Shown here one piece after another: positions 1 to 9,107 of a DNA stretch of 64,000 nucleotides. The notes beneath the pieces were generated by a model. That model saw only the letters and a list, made by a program, of their open reading frames with translations. It ran no database searches and had not been told where the DNA came from. The position numbers and the translations under genes are program-made. The DNA is from Compostibacter hankyongensis (GTDB lineage Bacteria > Bacteroidota > Bacteroidia > Chitinophagales > Chitinophagaceae): assembly GCF_039541075.1 (NCBI RefSeq), contig NZ_BAABFN010000002.1, forward strand, positions 558,001-622,000. Direction: 5' to 3'. Positions within the stretch are counted from its first letter, which is position 1. Every line of letters starts with the position of its first letter.

Positions 1-705
1 GGAAGCATCGCCTTCAATATCTTCTGGGGCGTGGTGGTGATCTACGGCGCCTATTTCGTGGTTAAATTCCTCGAGATGCCGATGCTGACCAATATCCTGC
101 AGAATTTCATCAATGTCGGCATCCTGGCCATCATCATCATCTTCCAGCCCGAGATCCGGCGTTTTCTGCTGATGCTGGGGCGACGAACGCCCTTCAGTCA
201 CGACAGCGCCCTGATGCGCTTCCTGCTGTCCGATAAGCTGAAAGGATTCCGGGACGAGGAAGATACCATCCGGCATATTACGATGGCGGTGAACAATCTG
301 GCCAACACCTATACCGGCGCACTGATCATCTTAACGGATACGTATAAACTGCGTTTCAGCACCACCACGGGCGTGCCGATCGACGGAAAGGTGACCGCCC
401 GGCTCCTGGAAAGCATCTTTAAGAAAAACAGTCCGCTCCACGACGGGGCCGTCATCATCGCTGCCAACCGGCTTATTGCCGCCAAGGTGGTGCTGCCCGT
501 CTCCGAAAATCCCGACCTGCCGGCCCGTATCGGGCTGCGGCACCGCTCCGCCGTGGGCGTCACCGAACAGGCCAATGTGCTGGCGGTGATTGTATCGGAA
601 GAACGGGGCACGATCTCCTATGCCCAGGACGGGCACCTGTTCCAGGACGTTTCGCTGGAGGACCTGAAGTCCAAGCTCTATGAAGTATTGGTTGAGAAGG
701 GCTAA
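1..705 (+). CDS. cdaA: Diadenylate cyclase (CdaA-type), 5' end outside window
   Basis: Makes cyclic di-AMP from two ATP at the inner membrane. The reading frame is open from base 1, so the gene begins left of the window; a GTG at 31 is only an internal codon. The visible part starts with hydrophobic segments ending near the IFQPEIRR motif. The DAC catalytic domain follows, with the DGA motif in SPLHDGAVII (codons near 430-460) and RHRSA in place of the usual RHRAA (near 538-552). This membrane-segment plus DAC order is that of CdaA (DacA), not DisA. It is followed by a 112-base gap and a convergent gene. The family call is firm; the N-terminal membrane segments cannot be checked here. Confidence 0.93.
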   Translation, partial: GSIAFNIFWGVVVIYGAYFVVKFLEMPMLTNILQNFINVGILAIIIIFQPEIRRFLLMLGRRTPFSHDSALMRFLLSDKLKGFRDEEDTIRHITMAVNNLANTYTGALIILTDTYKLRFSTTTGVPIDGKVTARLLESIFKKNSPLHDGAVIIAANRLIAAKVVLPVSENPDLPARIGLRHRSAVGVTEQANVLAVIVSEERGTISYAQDGHLFQDVSLEDLKSKLYEVLVEKG

Positions 706-756
706 GCCGCACCTCGTCTCCCGGAACGGGGTCCGGCCATTAAAAGACCGCCCATA

Positions 757-793
757 AAAAACGGGGACATGCGCCTTTCGGACATGTCCCCGT
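757..793 (-). terminator. Rho-independent terminator of the FKBP gene
   Basis: A perfect 11-bp stem pairs 761-771 with 783-793 around an 11-base loop. Read on the minus strand it is followed by a run of T (complement of the A run at 756-760). It sits 25 bases past the stop of the minus-strand FKBP gene and between two convergent genes. There is no T run on the plus side, so I assign it to the minus strand only. Confidence 0.85.
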
Positions 794-817
794 TCGGATG
801 CTCCGCATCCGGTCTTA

Positions 818-1726
818 TTATTTCGCGCCCGCAGGCTCCTCCTTCGGCGTTCCCTTTACATCGCGGATATTGATGTCAAAAACCAGGATCTGGTTGGGTT
901 GTATACGGGGCGGCGCGCCCTGGGCGCCGTAGCCCAGTCCCGAAGGGATCAGCAGGGTAGCGCTGGCGTTCTTTTTCAGCCCCAGCACACCGTCCACAAA
1001 GCCGGGCGTCATGGGCGTAGCACCTATCGTAAATTCGAACGGCTCAGCCGGCTGCCCTTTGGTAGTGTCAGTATTCGTGTCAAAGACCTTGCCTTCCATA
1101 TCCTTGCCGACGTAGTCCAACGATACGGTATGTCCGTTCTTGATCTCAGCGCCGGTTCCCGGCTCTTTTACCACCACGTATACGCCGGATTCCTTTTTGG
1201 TGGCTTTCAGGTTATGCTTGGCGATATAGTCCTGGATTAGCTTGTCGTCTATGCCTTTCTGCTTTTCCCGGTTCTGCTCAGCCTCCTCCTGTTCCCGCTT
1301 AGCGTCTTCCTGCATCTGTGCCTGGGTCTCTATGGCTATGATTTTCAATCCCACCTTGAGCATGTCTCCTTTTTTTATAAAGGGAGGTCTTTGCATTTCA
1401 GGCAGTACGGAATCTGCCGACACCTGGAATACTGCGCTGTCTCCGGCAGATAACTGCGCCAGCACTTCCATGATATCAAAGCGCTCGTGGCTCGCCTTGA
1501 ACGGCATGACAGCCGGTCTTCCGGAAGCGTAGGTGTCGTTCATAACATTGGTATCTGCCGTGACACGCATATGCATCTTGATGAATTCCCCCTCTTTCGG
1601 CTTGGGCCCGTTATGCGATTCGATGATCTTGTATTCCAGACCGCCCGCTGTTTTTTTATAGCCCTGCTGGCAGCCTGCTGCGACGATCCCGCAAACCAGT
1701 GCGAATATGATCCCTTTTCTGTTCAT
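818..1726 (-). CDS. FKBP-type peptidyl-prolyl isomerase lipoprotein
   Basis: Predicted cis-trans prolyl isomerase anchored in the envelope. The 302-aa product starts with a lipoprotein signal (lipobox ending in Cys19). An N-terminal FKBP-like region (about 25-130) is followed by a charged linker rich in Glu, Gln and Lys (about 133-160). A well-preserved C-terminal FKBP domain (about 185-290) shows the VSLDYVGK, TPGFVDGVLG and PSGLGYG landmarks. The tail is Pro/Glu-rich. The N-terminal copy looks degenerate, so activity probably rests with the C-terminal domain. GldI of gliding Bacteroidota is also an FKBP lipoprotein, but a role in gliding is not shown by the sequence. The DHH phosphoesterase gene lies upstream on the same strand, 126 bases away. 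Confidence 0.9.
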   Translation of the reverse strand: MNRKGIIFALVCGIVAAGCQQGYKKTAGGLEYKIIESHNGPKPKEGEFIKMHMRVTADTNVMNDTYASGRPAVMPFKASHERFDIMEVLAQLSAGDSAVFQVSADSVLPEMQRPPFIKKGDMLKVGLKIIAIETQAQMQEDAKREQEEAEQNREKQKGIDDKLIQDYIAKHNLKATKKESGVYVVVKEPGTGAEIKNGHTVSLDYVGKDMEGKVFDTNTDTTKGQPAEPFEFTIGATPMTPGFVDGVLGLKKNASATLLIPSGLGYGAQGAPPRIQPNQILVFDINIRDVKGTPKEEPAGAK

Positions 1727-1852
1727 GAAATAATACTGTTTCTGTGATGATTGTTTGAGTATAAATGATCCAAAGGGTTTTCCCTATGGCGGTGCAAGAT
1801 ATTATTTCTCCGTCTTATTTGATCAGGAATATTTTTTCAGCAAAACGCAGGG

Positions 1853-2860
1853 TTATTTCAGCAGGTCCTTGTTTTCCCGGATGGCCTGTTTAAAACGTTC
1901 CACGGTATCGGCCAGGGAATCCTGGGAATGGCCCCCCGCGGCATTTTTGTGTCCCCCGCCCTGGAAGTAACGGCGGGCAAAACGGTTGACGTCAAAATCG
2001 CCTTTTGAGCGGAATGAAAGCTTTACATCGTTTTCCCAGCCAATGATCAGCGCAGCCAGCCGGATGCCCTGTATGGCCAGGGGATAATTCACCAGGCCCT
2101 CGGTATCGCCGGTTTTCAGGTCGAATCGCTTGATGTCCTTATGGGGAATGGCGATCATGGCCGTGTTGTAATCATAAAAAACCTCGAAACGGTTTTGCAG
2201 CACATAGCCGATAAAGCGGAACCGGTTTTCCAGGTAATTATCATAAATGGAATGATGGATCGGCTCATGCTCCAGGCCGCGGTCCATGAGATCAGCCACC
2301 ATGCGGTGCACGGCTGCTGAGGTGGAGGCAAAACGGAAGGAGCCGGTATCCGTCATGGTGCCGGCATAAATGCAACGGGCGATATCGCCGTTGATCAGGG
2401 CGCTGTCGCCCATCGCCACGATGAACTCGTATATCAGCTGGGCTGTGGCCGCCGCCGCGGTATTGCTGATCCCGTAATCAAATGCCGGATCGGGCTCCTG
2501 GTGGTGGTCTATCAGCGCTTTCACACAGTTCAGCTGCTCCAGGTGAGGAGCAAGCTGATGCGTCCGGCGGAAGGTATTAAAATCCAGGCAAAAGAGAATA
2601 CGGGTATCTTTCAGCGCTTCCAGGGCAAAGGCCTGGTCTGCCTCAAAGTTGATGACACGGTCGCAGCCGGGCATCCATTTCAGAAAATCCGGAAAGTTGG
2701 TGGGTGAGATTACCTGTACCGTATGTCCCTTCTGCAGCAGGTAGTGATACAGCGCCAATGAAGCCCCCATGGCATCCGCATCAGGCTTCTGGTGCATGGT
2801 GATGGTGATTTTCCCCGGCGCATTTTCCAGTAATGGTTTTATTTCAAGGATAGGCCTCAT
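1853..2860 (-). CDS. DHH/DHHA1 phosphoesterase, NrnA-like (oligoribonuclease / pAp phosphatase)
   Basis: Family members hydrolyse short oligoribonucleotides and 3'-phosphoadenosine 5'-phosphate with Mn2+. The 335-aa product has the N-terminal metal motif with Asp27 and Asp29 (KPDADAMG), a further Asp in CLDFNTFRR (near 92-99), and the name-giving DHH at 118-120. The C-terminal DHHA1 domain ends in a glycine-rich GGGHKNAAGG signature near residue 300. Length and motif order fit NrnA rather than RecJ. It is divergent from ndk across 112 bases. The exact substrate is inferred from the family. Confidence 0.9.
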   Translation of the reverse strand: MRPILEIKPLLENAPGKITITMHQKPDADAMGASLALYHYLLQKGHTVQVISPTNFPDFLKWMPGCDRVINFEADQAFALEALKDTRILFCLDFNTFRRTHQLAPHLEQLNCVKALIDHHQEPDPAFDYGISNTAAAATAQLIYEFIVAMGDSALINGDIARCIYAGTMTDTGSFRFASTSAAVHRMVADLMDRGLEHEPIHHSIYDNYLENRFRFIGYVLQNRFEVFYDYNTAMIAIPHKDIKRFDLKTGDTEGLVNYPLAIQGIRLAALIIGWENDVKLSFRSKGDFDVNRFARRYFQGGGHKNAAGGHSQDSLADTVERFKQAIRENKDLLK

Positions 2861-2910
2861 CAGGTCAAAAGAAAGGCGAAGTTCTCTAATTATCGGGGAA
2901 AGTCAAAATT

Positions 2911-2943
2911 TTTTCCGCCTTTAAACGGCTTACATTACCTTTG
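2911..2943 (+). promoter_or_regulatory. Bacteroidota-type promoter of ndk
   Basis: The -7 element TACCTTTG lies at 2936-2943 and matches TAnnTTTG. A T-rich element at about 2908-2914 stands in for the -33 box at roughly the right distance. The predicted start point is near 2950, giving a leader of about 20 bases before the ATG at 2973. Confidence 0.6.
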
Positions 2944-2972
2944 CGCTCCAAAACAAAACCAGTAGAAAATAC

Positions 2973-3389
2973 ATGTCCAACCGAACTTTTACGATGGTCA
3001 AACCGGATGCCGTAGCCAACGGATATGAAGGCGCAATCCTGGAAAAGATCACCGCGGCCGGCTTCCGCCTCGTGGCCCTGAAAAAGACCCGCCTCAGCCC
3101 CGAAAGCGCCGGCGCATTCTACGCCGTACACCGGGAACGGCCCTTTTACGGGGAGCTTGTGGAGTTTATGAGCAGCGGCCCCATCATTGCAGCCATCCTG
3201 GAAAAAGACAATGCCGTAGCGGACTTCCGCACGCTGATCGGCGCCACCGATCCCGCAAAGGCCGACGAAGGCACGATCCGGAAGCTGTATGCAGAATCCC
3301 TGGGACGCAATGCCGTACACGGGTCCGACTCCGATGAAAATGCCCGCATAGAAGGAGACTTCTTTTTCTCCGGGCTGGAGCGCTTCTGA
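2973..3389 (+). CDS. ndk: Nucleoside-diphosphate kinase
   Basis: Transfers the gamma phosphate of ATP to nucleoside diphosphates through a phosphohistidine. The 138-aa length is typical of the small cytosolic enzyme. The N-terminus has the TMVKPDAV substrate loop, and the active-site His116 sits in the NAVHGSDS motif. The ATG start lies about 30 bases after a good TAnnTTTG promoter. It is divergent from the DHH phosphoesterase gene, and a DUF4382-like lipoprotein gene follows on the same strand. Confidence 0.97.
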   Translation: MSNRTFTMVKPDAVANGYEGAILEKITAAGFRLVALKKTRLSPESAGAFYAVHRERPFYGELVEFMSSGPIIAAILEKDNAVADFRTLIGATDPAKADEGTIRKLYAESLGRNAVHGSDSDENARIEGDFFFSGLERF

Positions 3390-3467
3390 AATGCCTCCCT
3401 TTTGGCATAAAAGTTGGCGGAGCATTATCCGGAATATTTGTCATCCCTTAATTATGCGTGCCCGGAA

Positions 3468-4352
3468 ATGAGGAGAAAAAATTCACGGCTGGTTACTGCC
3501 GCTGCAGGTGTGATGATGGTGTGTACCCTGTTTTTTACCGCCTGTGAGCGGGCATCGAACAATACGCAACCCTCGCGGCTGAGCATCTATCTTACGGACG
3601 GAGCGTCGCGCTACAGCGCCGTGTGGATCGATCTGCAAAAGCTGTATATCGTTACGGGCAACGGATCCGACAGCGCCCTCTGGGATCTTCCCCTTACGAA
3701 AACAGGGGCCTATAACCTGGTGGGACAGCCCGGCGGAACGGATACCCTGCTGACCACAAAAGAGCTGCCGGCCACCAATATCTCAAAAGTTCGTCTCGTA
3801 CTGGGTAATGACAATAAAATCGTCCTGAAGGACGGCAGCATGCAACCGCTGGTGTTGCCGGGAGGCAACGCGCAGGAAACGGTTCTTGACCTCAAGGTAA
3901 ACCTGCTGCTTTCTCCCGGCGGACAATACGAGCTGGTGCTGGATATAAACCTGCCCCGTTCTATCATCCCTGCTGCGGACAGCAGCAGCTATTCGCTGAA
4001 TCCCGTGATACGCACCTTCCCCAGGGGCAGCAACGGCAAGCTGAGCGGTACGGTTGCGCCAGCCGGCATATGCCCGCAAGTGCTGGCGCTGACCGGCAAC
4101 GATACGCTGCTGGCCCTGCCTGACAGCAGCTCGGGCAACTATCTCTTCCCCACTGCGCTCTCCGGTACCTACGAGCTCCGTTTTATGACCGACAGCTTAG
4201 AAGGCTATCGGCCCGATACGCTGGGCAATATACAGGTAACCTCGGGCAATACCACCGAGGTGGATACGATGTTCCTGCAGCCGGTAGCGGTGGATAGCAG
4301 CGCATTGCCCCCGTCAGATACCCTCACATTACCCCCGGTTGGAATAAGATAG
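3468..4352 (+). CDS. DUF4382-like lipoprotein
   Basis: Function unknown; the product is predicted to be lipid-anchored in the envelope. I prefer the ATG at 3468 to a TTG at 3414, because it begins directly with the positively charged start of a lipoprotein signal whose lipobox is FFTAC. The 294-aa product then reads LSIYLTDG and VWIDLQKLYI, which resembles the start of DUF4382 domains (about 38-170). A second, beta-rich region from about 195 resembles a carboxypeptidase-regulatory or Ig-like module. The C-terminus is Pro/Thr-rich and disordered. No clear operon partner is seen; the next gene is convergent after 10 bases. Confidence 0.75.
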   Translation: MRRKNSRLVTAAAGVMMVCTLFFTACERASNNTQPSRLSIYLTDGASRYSAVWIDLQKLYIVTGNGSDSALWDLPLTKTGAYNLVGQPGGTDTLLTTKELPATNISKVRLVLGNDNKIVLKDGSMQPLVLPGGNAQETVLDLKVNLLLSPGGQYELVLDINLPRSIIPAADSSSYSLNPVIRTFPRGSNGKLSGTVAPAGICPQVLALTGNDTLLALPDSSSGNYLFPTALSGTYELRFMTDSLEGYRPDTLGNIQVTSGNTTEVDTMFLQPVAVDSSALPPSDTLTLPPVGIR

Positions 4353-4362
4353 CTTTCTCGTG

Positions 4363-6255
4363 CTATGCTTTGGCTACCGCATCTTCACCATAGAGCTGAT
4401 CCCGGTATTTCAGGGAAGGAGAAGGAATAAACGGTCCCAGATCCAGTTCATTCCAGCGCTGATCTACCGCGCTGATGGTAGCGTTATCGGCAACGATGAT
4501 ATTGGGCCAGTCCCGCTGAAAATCGTCCCACGCTTTGGTCTTCAGCGTGCCGTCCAGCCCCATGATGCCGCTGCTGAGATAATGATCCCGCCGCGGGTCC
4601 AGGTTATTGCAAAAACGCCACAAGGCATCCGCCACATCCTGCACATCCACGGCCGCATCCACATAGAGTATCATGCGGATGCCCTGCAGCTCCGGCTTTG
4701 CCGCCAGCTCCACATGCAGCTGCCCGATATGTCCTTTCCGGTTTTTTTCCACGGCCAGCAGCAGGCAGGGTATCCCGCCCGCGGCAAGGGACAGGTTGCC
4801 GTCCCGGATTTCGGGAAAATCCTTTCGGAGGGTTTCCGTATTTACTGCCGGAGCGATGGCTACCGTGCGAACGCCTGCCGGCTTTTCCTCCTCAAATTTT
4901 ACCGTGCCGTCTATACACATCTTGCCGCCGAAGCCCATTTTGGAACAGGAATGGTCCAGCACGTCCATGGGGCCCTGACTGAAATAGACGTCCGAGGCGG
5001 GATCCAGGTTGCGGAAGACCTGCTGCGCCAGTTTTTGGTAATCATGAATATCGGCCGTTTCATCCACCACCACCAGGATCTTATTGAACATCATCTGGCC
5101 GGCGCCCCACATCGCATTCATCACTTTCTGCGCCTGCCCGGCATAGGTTTTTTTGATCTGCGCGATCACCAGGTTGTGAAATACGCCCTCTACCGGCATT
5201 TCCATATCGACGATCTCCGGCACGAGGGTCATCTTGATCGGGGCCAGGAAAATGCGTTCGGTCGCCTTTCCGATCCAGGCGTCTTCCTGCGGGGGTATCC
5301 CGACGATGGTGGCGGGATATACCGCATTGCGACGATGGGTGACGGCGGTGACGTGGAAGCGCGGATACCAGTCCGGCAAAGAATAATATCCCGTATGATC
5401 GCCGAAAGGTCCTTCCCATACCGGTTCTTCGGCGGGATCCACATATCCTTCAATGATAAAGTCGGCATCCGCCGGCACCTCCAGCTCCGGCTGGGTCAGG
5501 CACTTGACCAGCTCTACCTTTTTCTTCCGCAGGAATCCGGCCAGCATATATTCGTCCACGTTATCGGGCAGGGGCGCCGTGGCGGCATAGGTGTATACCG
5601 GGTCGCCACCCAGCGCTACGGCTACCGGCATCCTTTTGCCGGCCTCCCGGTAAGCGTCGAAATGGCGGGCAGATACCTTATGCTTGTGCCAGTGCATGCC
5701 GGTCATATCTTTTGAGAATACCTGCATACGGTACATGCCTACGTTGCGGATGCCCGTATGCAGGTCTCGGGTGTGGATCACCGGCAGGGTAATAAAGGGG
5801 CCGCCGTCTTTAGGCCAGCAGGTGAGCACGGGCAGCCTGTACAGATCAGGATCGGTCATCACCACCTCCTGGCAGGCTCCTCTCCCGCCCGTTACCTTTG
5901 GCATCCAGGAGGCAAAGGTCCCCAGCTTGGGCAGCAGGGACAGCTTGTCCAGGATGTTTTCCCGGGGCCGGGTCACCATCCGGATCAGGGACTCGATCTC
6001 GCCGGCCACATCATCCAGCTCCTTCACGCCCAGGGCCATGCACATGCGGCGGTAGCTGCCCATGGCATTGATCAGCAGGGGAAAATCATAACCGGTGTTC
6101 TCAAACAAAAGCGCTTTTCCGCCGCCTCCGGATTTGCTGATCCGGTCGGTGATCTCTGCGATCTCAAGATGCGGGCTCACCCGGCTTTTTATCCTTACCA
6201 GCTCTCCGGCCCGCTCCAGCGCGTTGATAAAATCCTGCAAATGCTTATAGGCCAT
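4363..6255 (-). CDS. UbiD-family decarboxylase (menaquinone-type)
   Basis: Predicted prenylated-FMN-dependent reversible decarboxylase. The 630-aa product is longer than E. coli UbiD (about 497 aa) and fits the longer form annotated in menaquinone (futalosine) synthesis. Supporting stretches are the N-terminal KHLQDFINALERAGELVRI, a central VWEGPFGDHTGYYS with the conserved glycine-aspartate pair, and a C-terminal GLDGTLKTK. I start at the ATG at 6255. An upstream TTG at 6273 overlaps a TAnnTTTG promoter and would lie before the transcript start. The cofactor and substrate are inferred from the family; no other menaquinone genes are in the window. Confidence 0.88.
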   Translation of the reverse strand: MAYKHLQDFINALERAGELVRIKSRVSPHLEIAEITDRISKSGGGGKALLFENTGYDFPLLINAMGSYRRMCMALGVKELDDVAGEIESLIRMVTRPRENILDKLSLLPKLGTFASWMPKVTGGRGACQEVVMTDPDLYRLPVLTCWPKDGGPFITLPVIHTRDLHTGIRNVGMYRMQVFSKDMTGMHWHKHKVSARHFDAYREAGKRMPVAVALGGDPVYTYAATAPLPDNVDEYMLAGFLRKKKVELVKCLTQPELEVPADADFIIEGYVDPAEEPVWEGPFGDHTGYYSLPDWYPRFHVTAVTHRRNAVYPATIVGIPPQEDAWIGKATERIFLAPIKMTLVPEIVDMEMPVEGVFHNLVIAQIKKTYAGQAQKVMNAMWGAGQMMFNKILVVVDETADIHDYQKLAQQVFRNLDPASDVYFSQGPMDVLDHSCSKMGFGGKMCIDGTVKFEEEKPAGVRTVAIAPAVNTETLRKDFPEIRDGNLSLAAGGIPCLLLAVEKNRKGHIGQLHVELAAKPELQGIRMILYVDAAVDVQDVADALWRFCNNLDPRRDHYLSSGIMGLDGTLKTKAWDDFQRDWPNIIVADNATISAVDQRWNELDLGPFIPSPSLKYRDQLYGEDAVAKA

Positions 6256-6270
6256 TCCCTTGCTTTTTGG

Positions 6271-6278
6271 CAAAAATA
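6271..6278 (-). promoter_or_regulatory. -7 promoter element of the ubiD-family gene
   Basis: On the minus strand this reads TATTTTTG, a match to TAnnTTTG. The predicted start point lies only a few bases before the ATG at 6255, so the leader is very short. It supports the 6255 start over the TTG at 6273. Confidence 0.5.
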
Positions 6279-6317
6279 CGGTTTATGCCGCTGGGGGAAA
6301 AGGGATACGCCCGGGCA

Positions 6318-9080
6318 TCAGGGCTGAACGGTGATCCGGGTCCGGCCTGTGCCCAGCCCGCCCCGCATATCGCTTCCTTCCAGGATCAGCGAGTAGGTAC
6401 CGGGACTGTCTGCCGTATAGAAATGAAGGGTAGCCTGCCCTGCCGTATCGGTGACGATGTCGGGGGCCCAGTAGATCGTGGAACGGATATCCGTGCCGTC
6501 GGCGCTGCTGCCGGCAGGATATTCGGGAGCGTGGAATGGCTGCGGCAGGGTAAAAGGCATTGGTTTATACAGATAAGTGCCCACACTTTTTTTGACAAAA
6601 GGCCCCCGCCCCCCGCGGGTGGTGATCTCGATAAAGGCATGACCGAGCGGATCGTCCAGCGGATTGAGAAACTGACTGAAGTAGCTGCCGGTGTACCGGC
6701 TGCTGCTCATTACTTCTATGCCTTTGATCTCCTCGGCATCGTAATAATCGAGGTATTGTTTGAAATAATCGTACAGTGAAATGCCGGGCGGCAGAAAGAA
6801 TTCGACATCGGTCCCGTCGATGATCAGATGCGCCCGTTTATCCTGGATCCGGTAATATCGCCGCCCATGCTTATCGGCTGTTACGCCAAATCCAGGAATA
6901 TGCTTTTCGAGCAGATCGCCGAGGGTGGTGCGGCCGGCCTTTTCCAGCTCCTGCTCATCGACGGTGATATCCGCTTCGCCGGGGCCGTTGAGGTTCTTCG
7001 AATCCTTAATTATCTTCTTGGCATTCACCACTACCGGCTTCAGCAGGATGCCGCCGCTGATCTTCTCCTGCTGCTCCTGCATCCGGAGCTTCCGGTTCAG
7101 CCGGGTGAGCTGCACGGTATCCACATTTACATACCAGGGCAGCTCCGGTCGTCGGGGAGCGGTAAAGACAGGCGGTTTGAACTCATCCATCTCGATGCCT
7201 ACGTTAAAGCTCTTCCCCTTTTTATTCCGGCTCTGGATAAAAAATGAAGCCGTATCCACCGGAACGATCCCTTTAAAGGTAAAAAGACCTTCCCTGTCGG
7301 TCACCGTATCCATAACGAGCAGCGGCTTCCGGGACAGCAGGGCGACGGGCGAACGGGCCACCGGTTTGTTAAACATATTGGTTACCTTTCCACGGATCAG
7401 GAATTCCTGCTCCGCCGCATAGGCAAAAGGTTTTTCCGGTCCGGAAATATCCGCCCAGGGCGGCCCTGTTACGGTAGTAGTCAGCAGCAGCCGGTCCAAA
7501 TCCTGTTCCTGCACGGGCCCCGCGCTGTCCTGCAGGTAATAACCGGGATCTTCCACCTTTTCTCTGAGATCGGACGTCAGCAACATGCTGGTCAGGATAG
7601 TGCCGTCCCGGACAGGGTCTGTCTTTACTTGTCCGTCGTCTGTCACGGCGAGGGAAAAGCTGCCCTGCACAGGGCTGCCCTGTTTATCCGTTACCGTTAT
7701 ATGGAGATCGACACGTTCCCGGGGCCGGTAAACGGTTTTATCGGTACGGATCCGGATCCGCAGATGGTCGCTATGGTTGATGAAGATACTTCGCTCGTTC
7801 AGCAAGGCCCTCCCGGGTCCCGACAGTAGGATGCGGGCAATGCCATCGGGAAAAACCTTTTTGCTGACCGTAAAGCCTATGGTATCCCGCTCCATCGGAA
7901 AGGAAGCGCCAAAGCAGGGCACTCCCCTTGCCATTCCGATCAGGAAACAGGGATGGCCGGCCGCCGCCACATCGGGCGTGGCGCGGATAACGATCTCGCA
8001 GGAATCATCAGTCCGGTCATGCACCTCCAGGGTCGTTCCCGAGCTTTTTACCGGTGGCAGCGGGAAGCGCTTATAAACGCTATCCGGCAGTTGCAGCCGT
8101 GCCGTATAGGTTTTACCCGGGCGGGGAACAAAGTCAAAAGCGCCGGTGCCGCGCGGTCCTGTCCGGAAGGTCGCCACCACGCGCGAGCTGTCGTCCAGGA
8201 TATGTCCGGACACCGCGGCAGCCAGGCCGGCTTCATTCTCCGCCCGCACGATTACATGCGCAGGCAGGCCGGCGACCAGGCTGCCTCCTTCGGGCATAAA
8301 CCGGAGACCCGTAAAGGCCGGCCGGTTGAGCAGCAGGGGAACGGCAATCTTCCGGTGATCCCCGTTCTTTTGCAGATCCTGTACCCACAAGGTGGGCGTT
8401 CCCCGGCCGTTTCCCCCTGGCAGCTCAGCATTCACGGAAAGCCGGCCGTCCACGCCTGTCCGGACATTTTGCTTCAGCTCCGTTTTCTTCCCGTCGGTTA
8501 TCCGCAGCTGCAGTTGCCGGAAAACGACCGCTGAACCGTCGGTATGCCGCAACTGCAATTCAAAAGGAGTACGTCCGGCATTCTCCCCGGTTCCGGACCG
8601 GTAGCTGACCAGCCAGTCCTGCCGCCCGGCCGCGCTGAGGTAAAAATGTTTTTTGAAAATATAGTCCGTCCCGAAATTCCGCATCCAGTTGGTATAGGCC
8701 CGGATGACGTAGCCGCCCTGGGGAAAATCTTTATGGTCCAGCGCAATGCTGCCCGCAGCCAGCCCGTTGATCACCGGCACCATAATCCGCCTGGCCAGGT
8801 GGTTGCTGTCGTCCGTTATCTCAACATAGAGCAGCCTGCTTTTTTCACAGGCGTAAAGGTAGTCGGCCTCCAGCAGATAACCTTTGAACCAAAGGGTATC
8901 TCCGGCGGCGTAAGCCGGTTTGTCTGTCTGCAGATAAAGTTTTTCAATCTGCTGCCGCTGGGTGAAGGTATTGATGTCGGAGAAGATGCTGCCGACTCCG
9001 GATTTCGAAGCGTCCTGTGCTATGGCAGCGGTACAGCACAAAAGAAAAAAAAGAGATAGACAGGACGATATCGTTTTCAA
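6318..9080 (-). CDS. Large secreted protein with macroglobulin-like and orphan TonB-plug domains
   Basis: Function unknown. The 920-aa product has a Sec signal ending in AIAQ. Its early region (LYLQTDKPAYAAGDTLWFKGYLL, about 45-70) is the MG2-like motif seen in alpha-2-macroglobulin relatives of Bacteroidota. Several further beta-sandwich repeats follow, then a carboxypeptidase-regulatory-like module near 590-650. A stretch near 720-830 resembles a TonB-receptor plug (GDLLEKHIPGF, then a DGTDVEFF-like turn). No beta-barrel follows, so it is not a receptor by itself. It lies 27 bases downstream of the DUF6089 barrel gene on the same strand and may be co-transcribed with it. Confidence 0.7.
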   Translation of the reverse strand: MKTISSCLSLFFLLCCTAAIAQDASKSGVGSIFSDINTFTQRQQIEKLYLQTDKPAYAAGDTLWFKGYLLEADYLYACEKSRLLYVEITDDSNHLARRIMVPVINGLAAGSIALDHKDFPQGGYVIRAYTNWMRNFGTDYIFKKHFYLSAAGRQDWLVSYRSGTGENAGRTPFELQLRHTDGSAVVFRQLQLRITDGKKTELKQNVRTGVDGRLSVNAELPGGNGRGTPTLWVQDLQKNGDHRKIAVPLLLNRPAFTGLRFMPEGGSLVAGLPAHVIVRAENEAGLAAAVSGHILDDSSRVVATFRTGPRGTGAFDFVPRPGKTYTARLQLPDSVYKRFPLPPVKSSGTTLEVHDRTDDSCEIVIRATPDVAAAGHPCFLIGMARGVPCFGASFPMERDTIGFTVSKKVFPDGIARILLSGPGRALLNERSIFINHSDHLRIRIRTDKTVYRPRERVDLHITVTDKQGSPVQGSFSLAVTDDGQVKTDPVRDGTILTSMLLTSDLREKVEDPGYYLQDSAGPVQEQDLDRLLLTTTVTGPPWADISGPEKPFAYAAEQEFLIRGKVTNMFNKPVARSPVALLSRKPLLVMDTVTDREGLFTFKGIVPVDTASFFIQSRNKKGKSFNVGIEMDEFKPPVFTAPRRPELPWYVNVDTVQLTRLNRKLRMQEQQEKISGGILLKPVVVNAKKIIKDSKNLNGPGEADITVDEQELEKAGRTTLGDLLEKHIPGFGVTADKHGRRYYRIQDKRAHLIIDGTDVEFFLPPGISLYDYFKQYLDYYDAEEIKGIEVMSSSRYTGSYFSQFLNPLDDPLGHAFIEITTRGGRGPFVKKSVGTYLYKPMPFTLPQPFHAPEYPAGSSADGTDIRSTIYWAPDIVTDTAGQATLHFYTADSPGTYSLILEGSDMRGGLGTGRTRITVQP

Positions 9081-9107
9081 AAAGAAGCTAAAATAAGGCT
9101 CAGGAGA

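Noticed and set aside
3414..3467. TTG start for the DUF4382-like gene
   Set aside because: The extra 18 residues precede a complete lipoprotein signal that starts at the ATG at 3468.
4360..5715. 451-codon plus-strand frame opposite the UbiD-family gene
   Set aside because: No recognisable motif; it is the antisense of a strongly supported decarboxylase.
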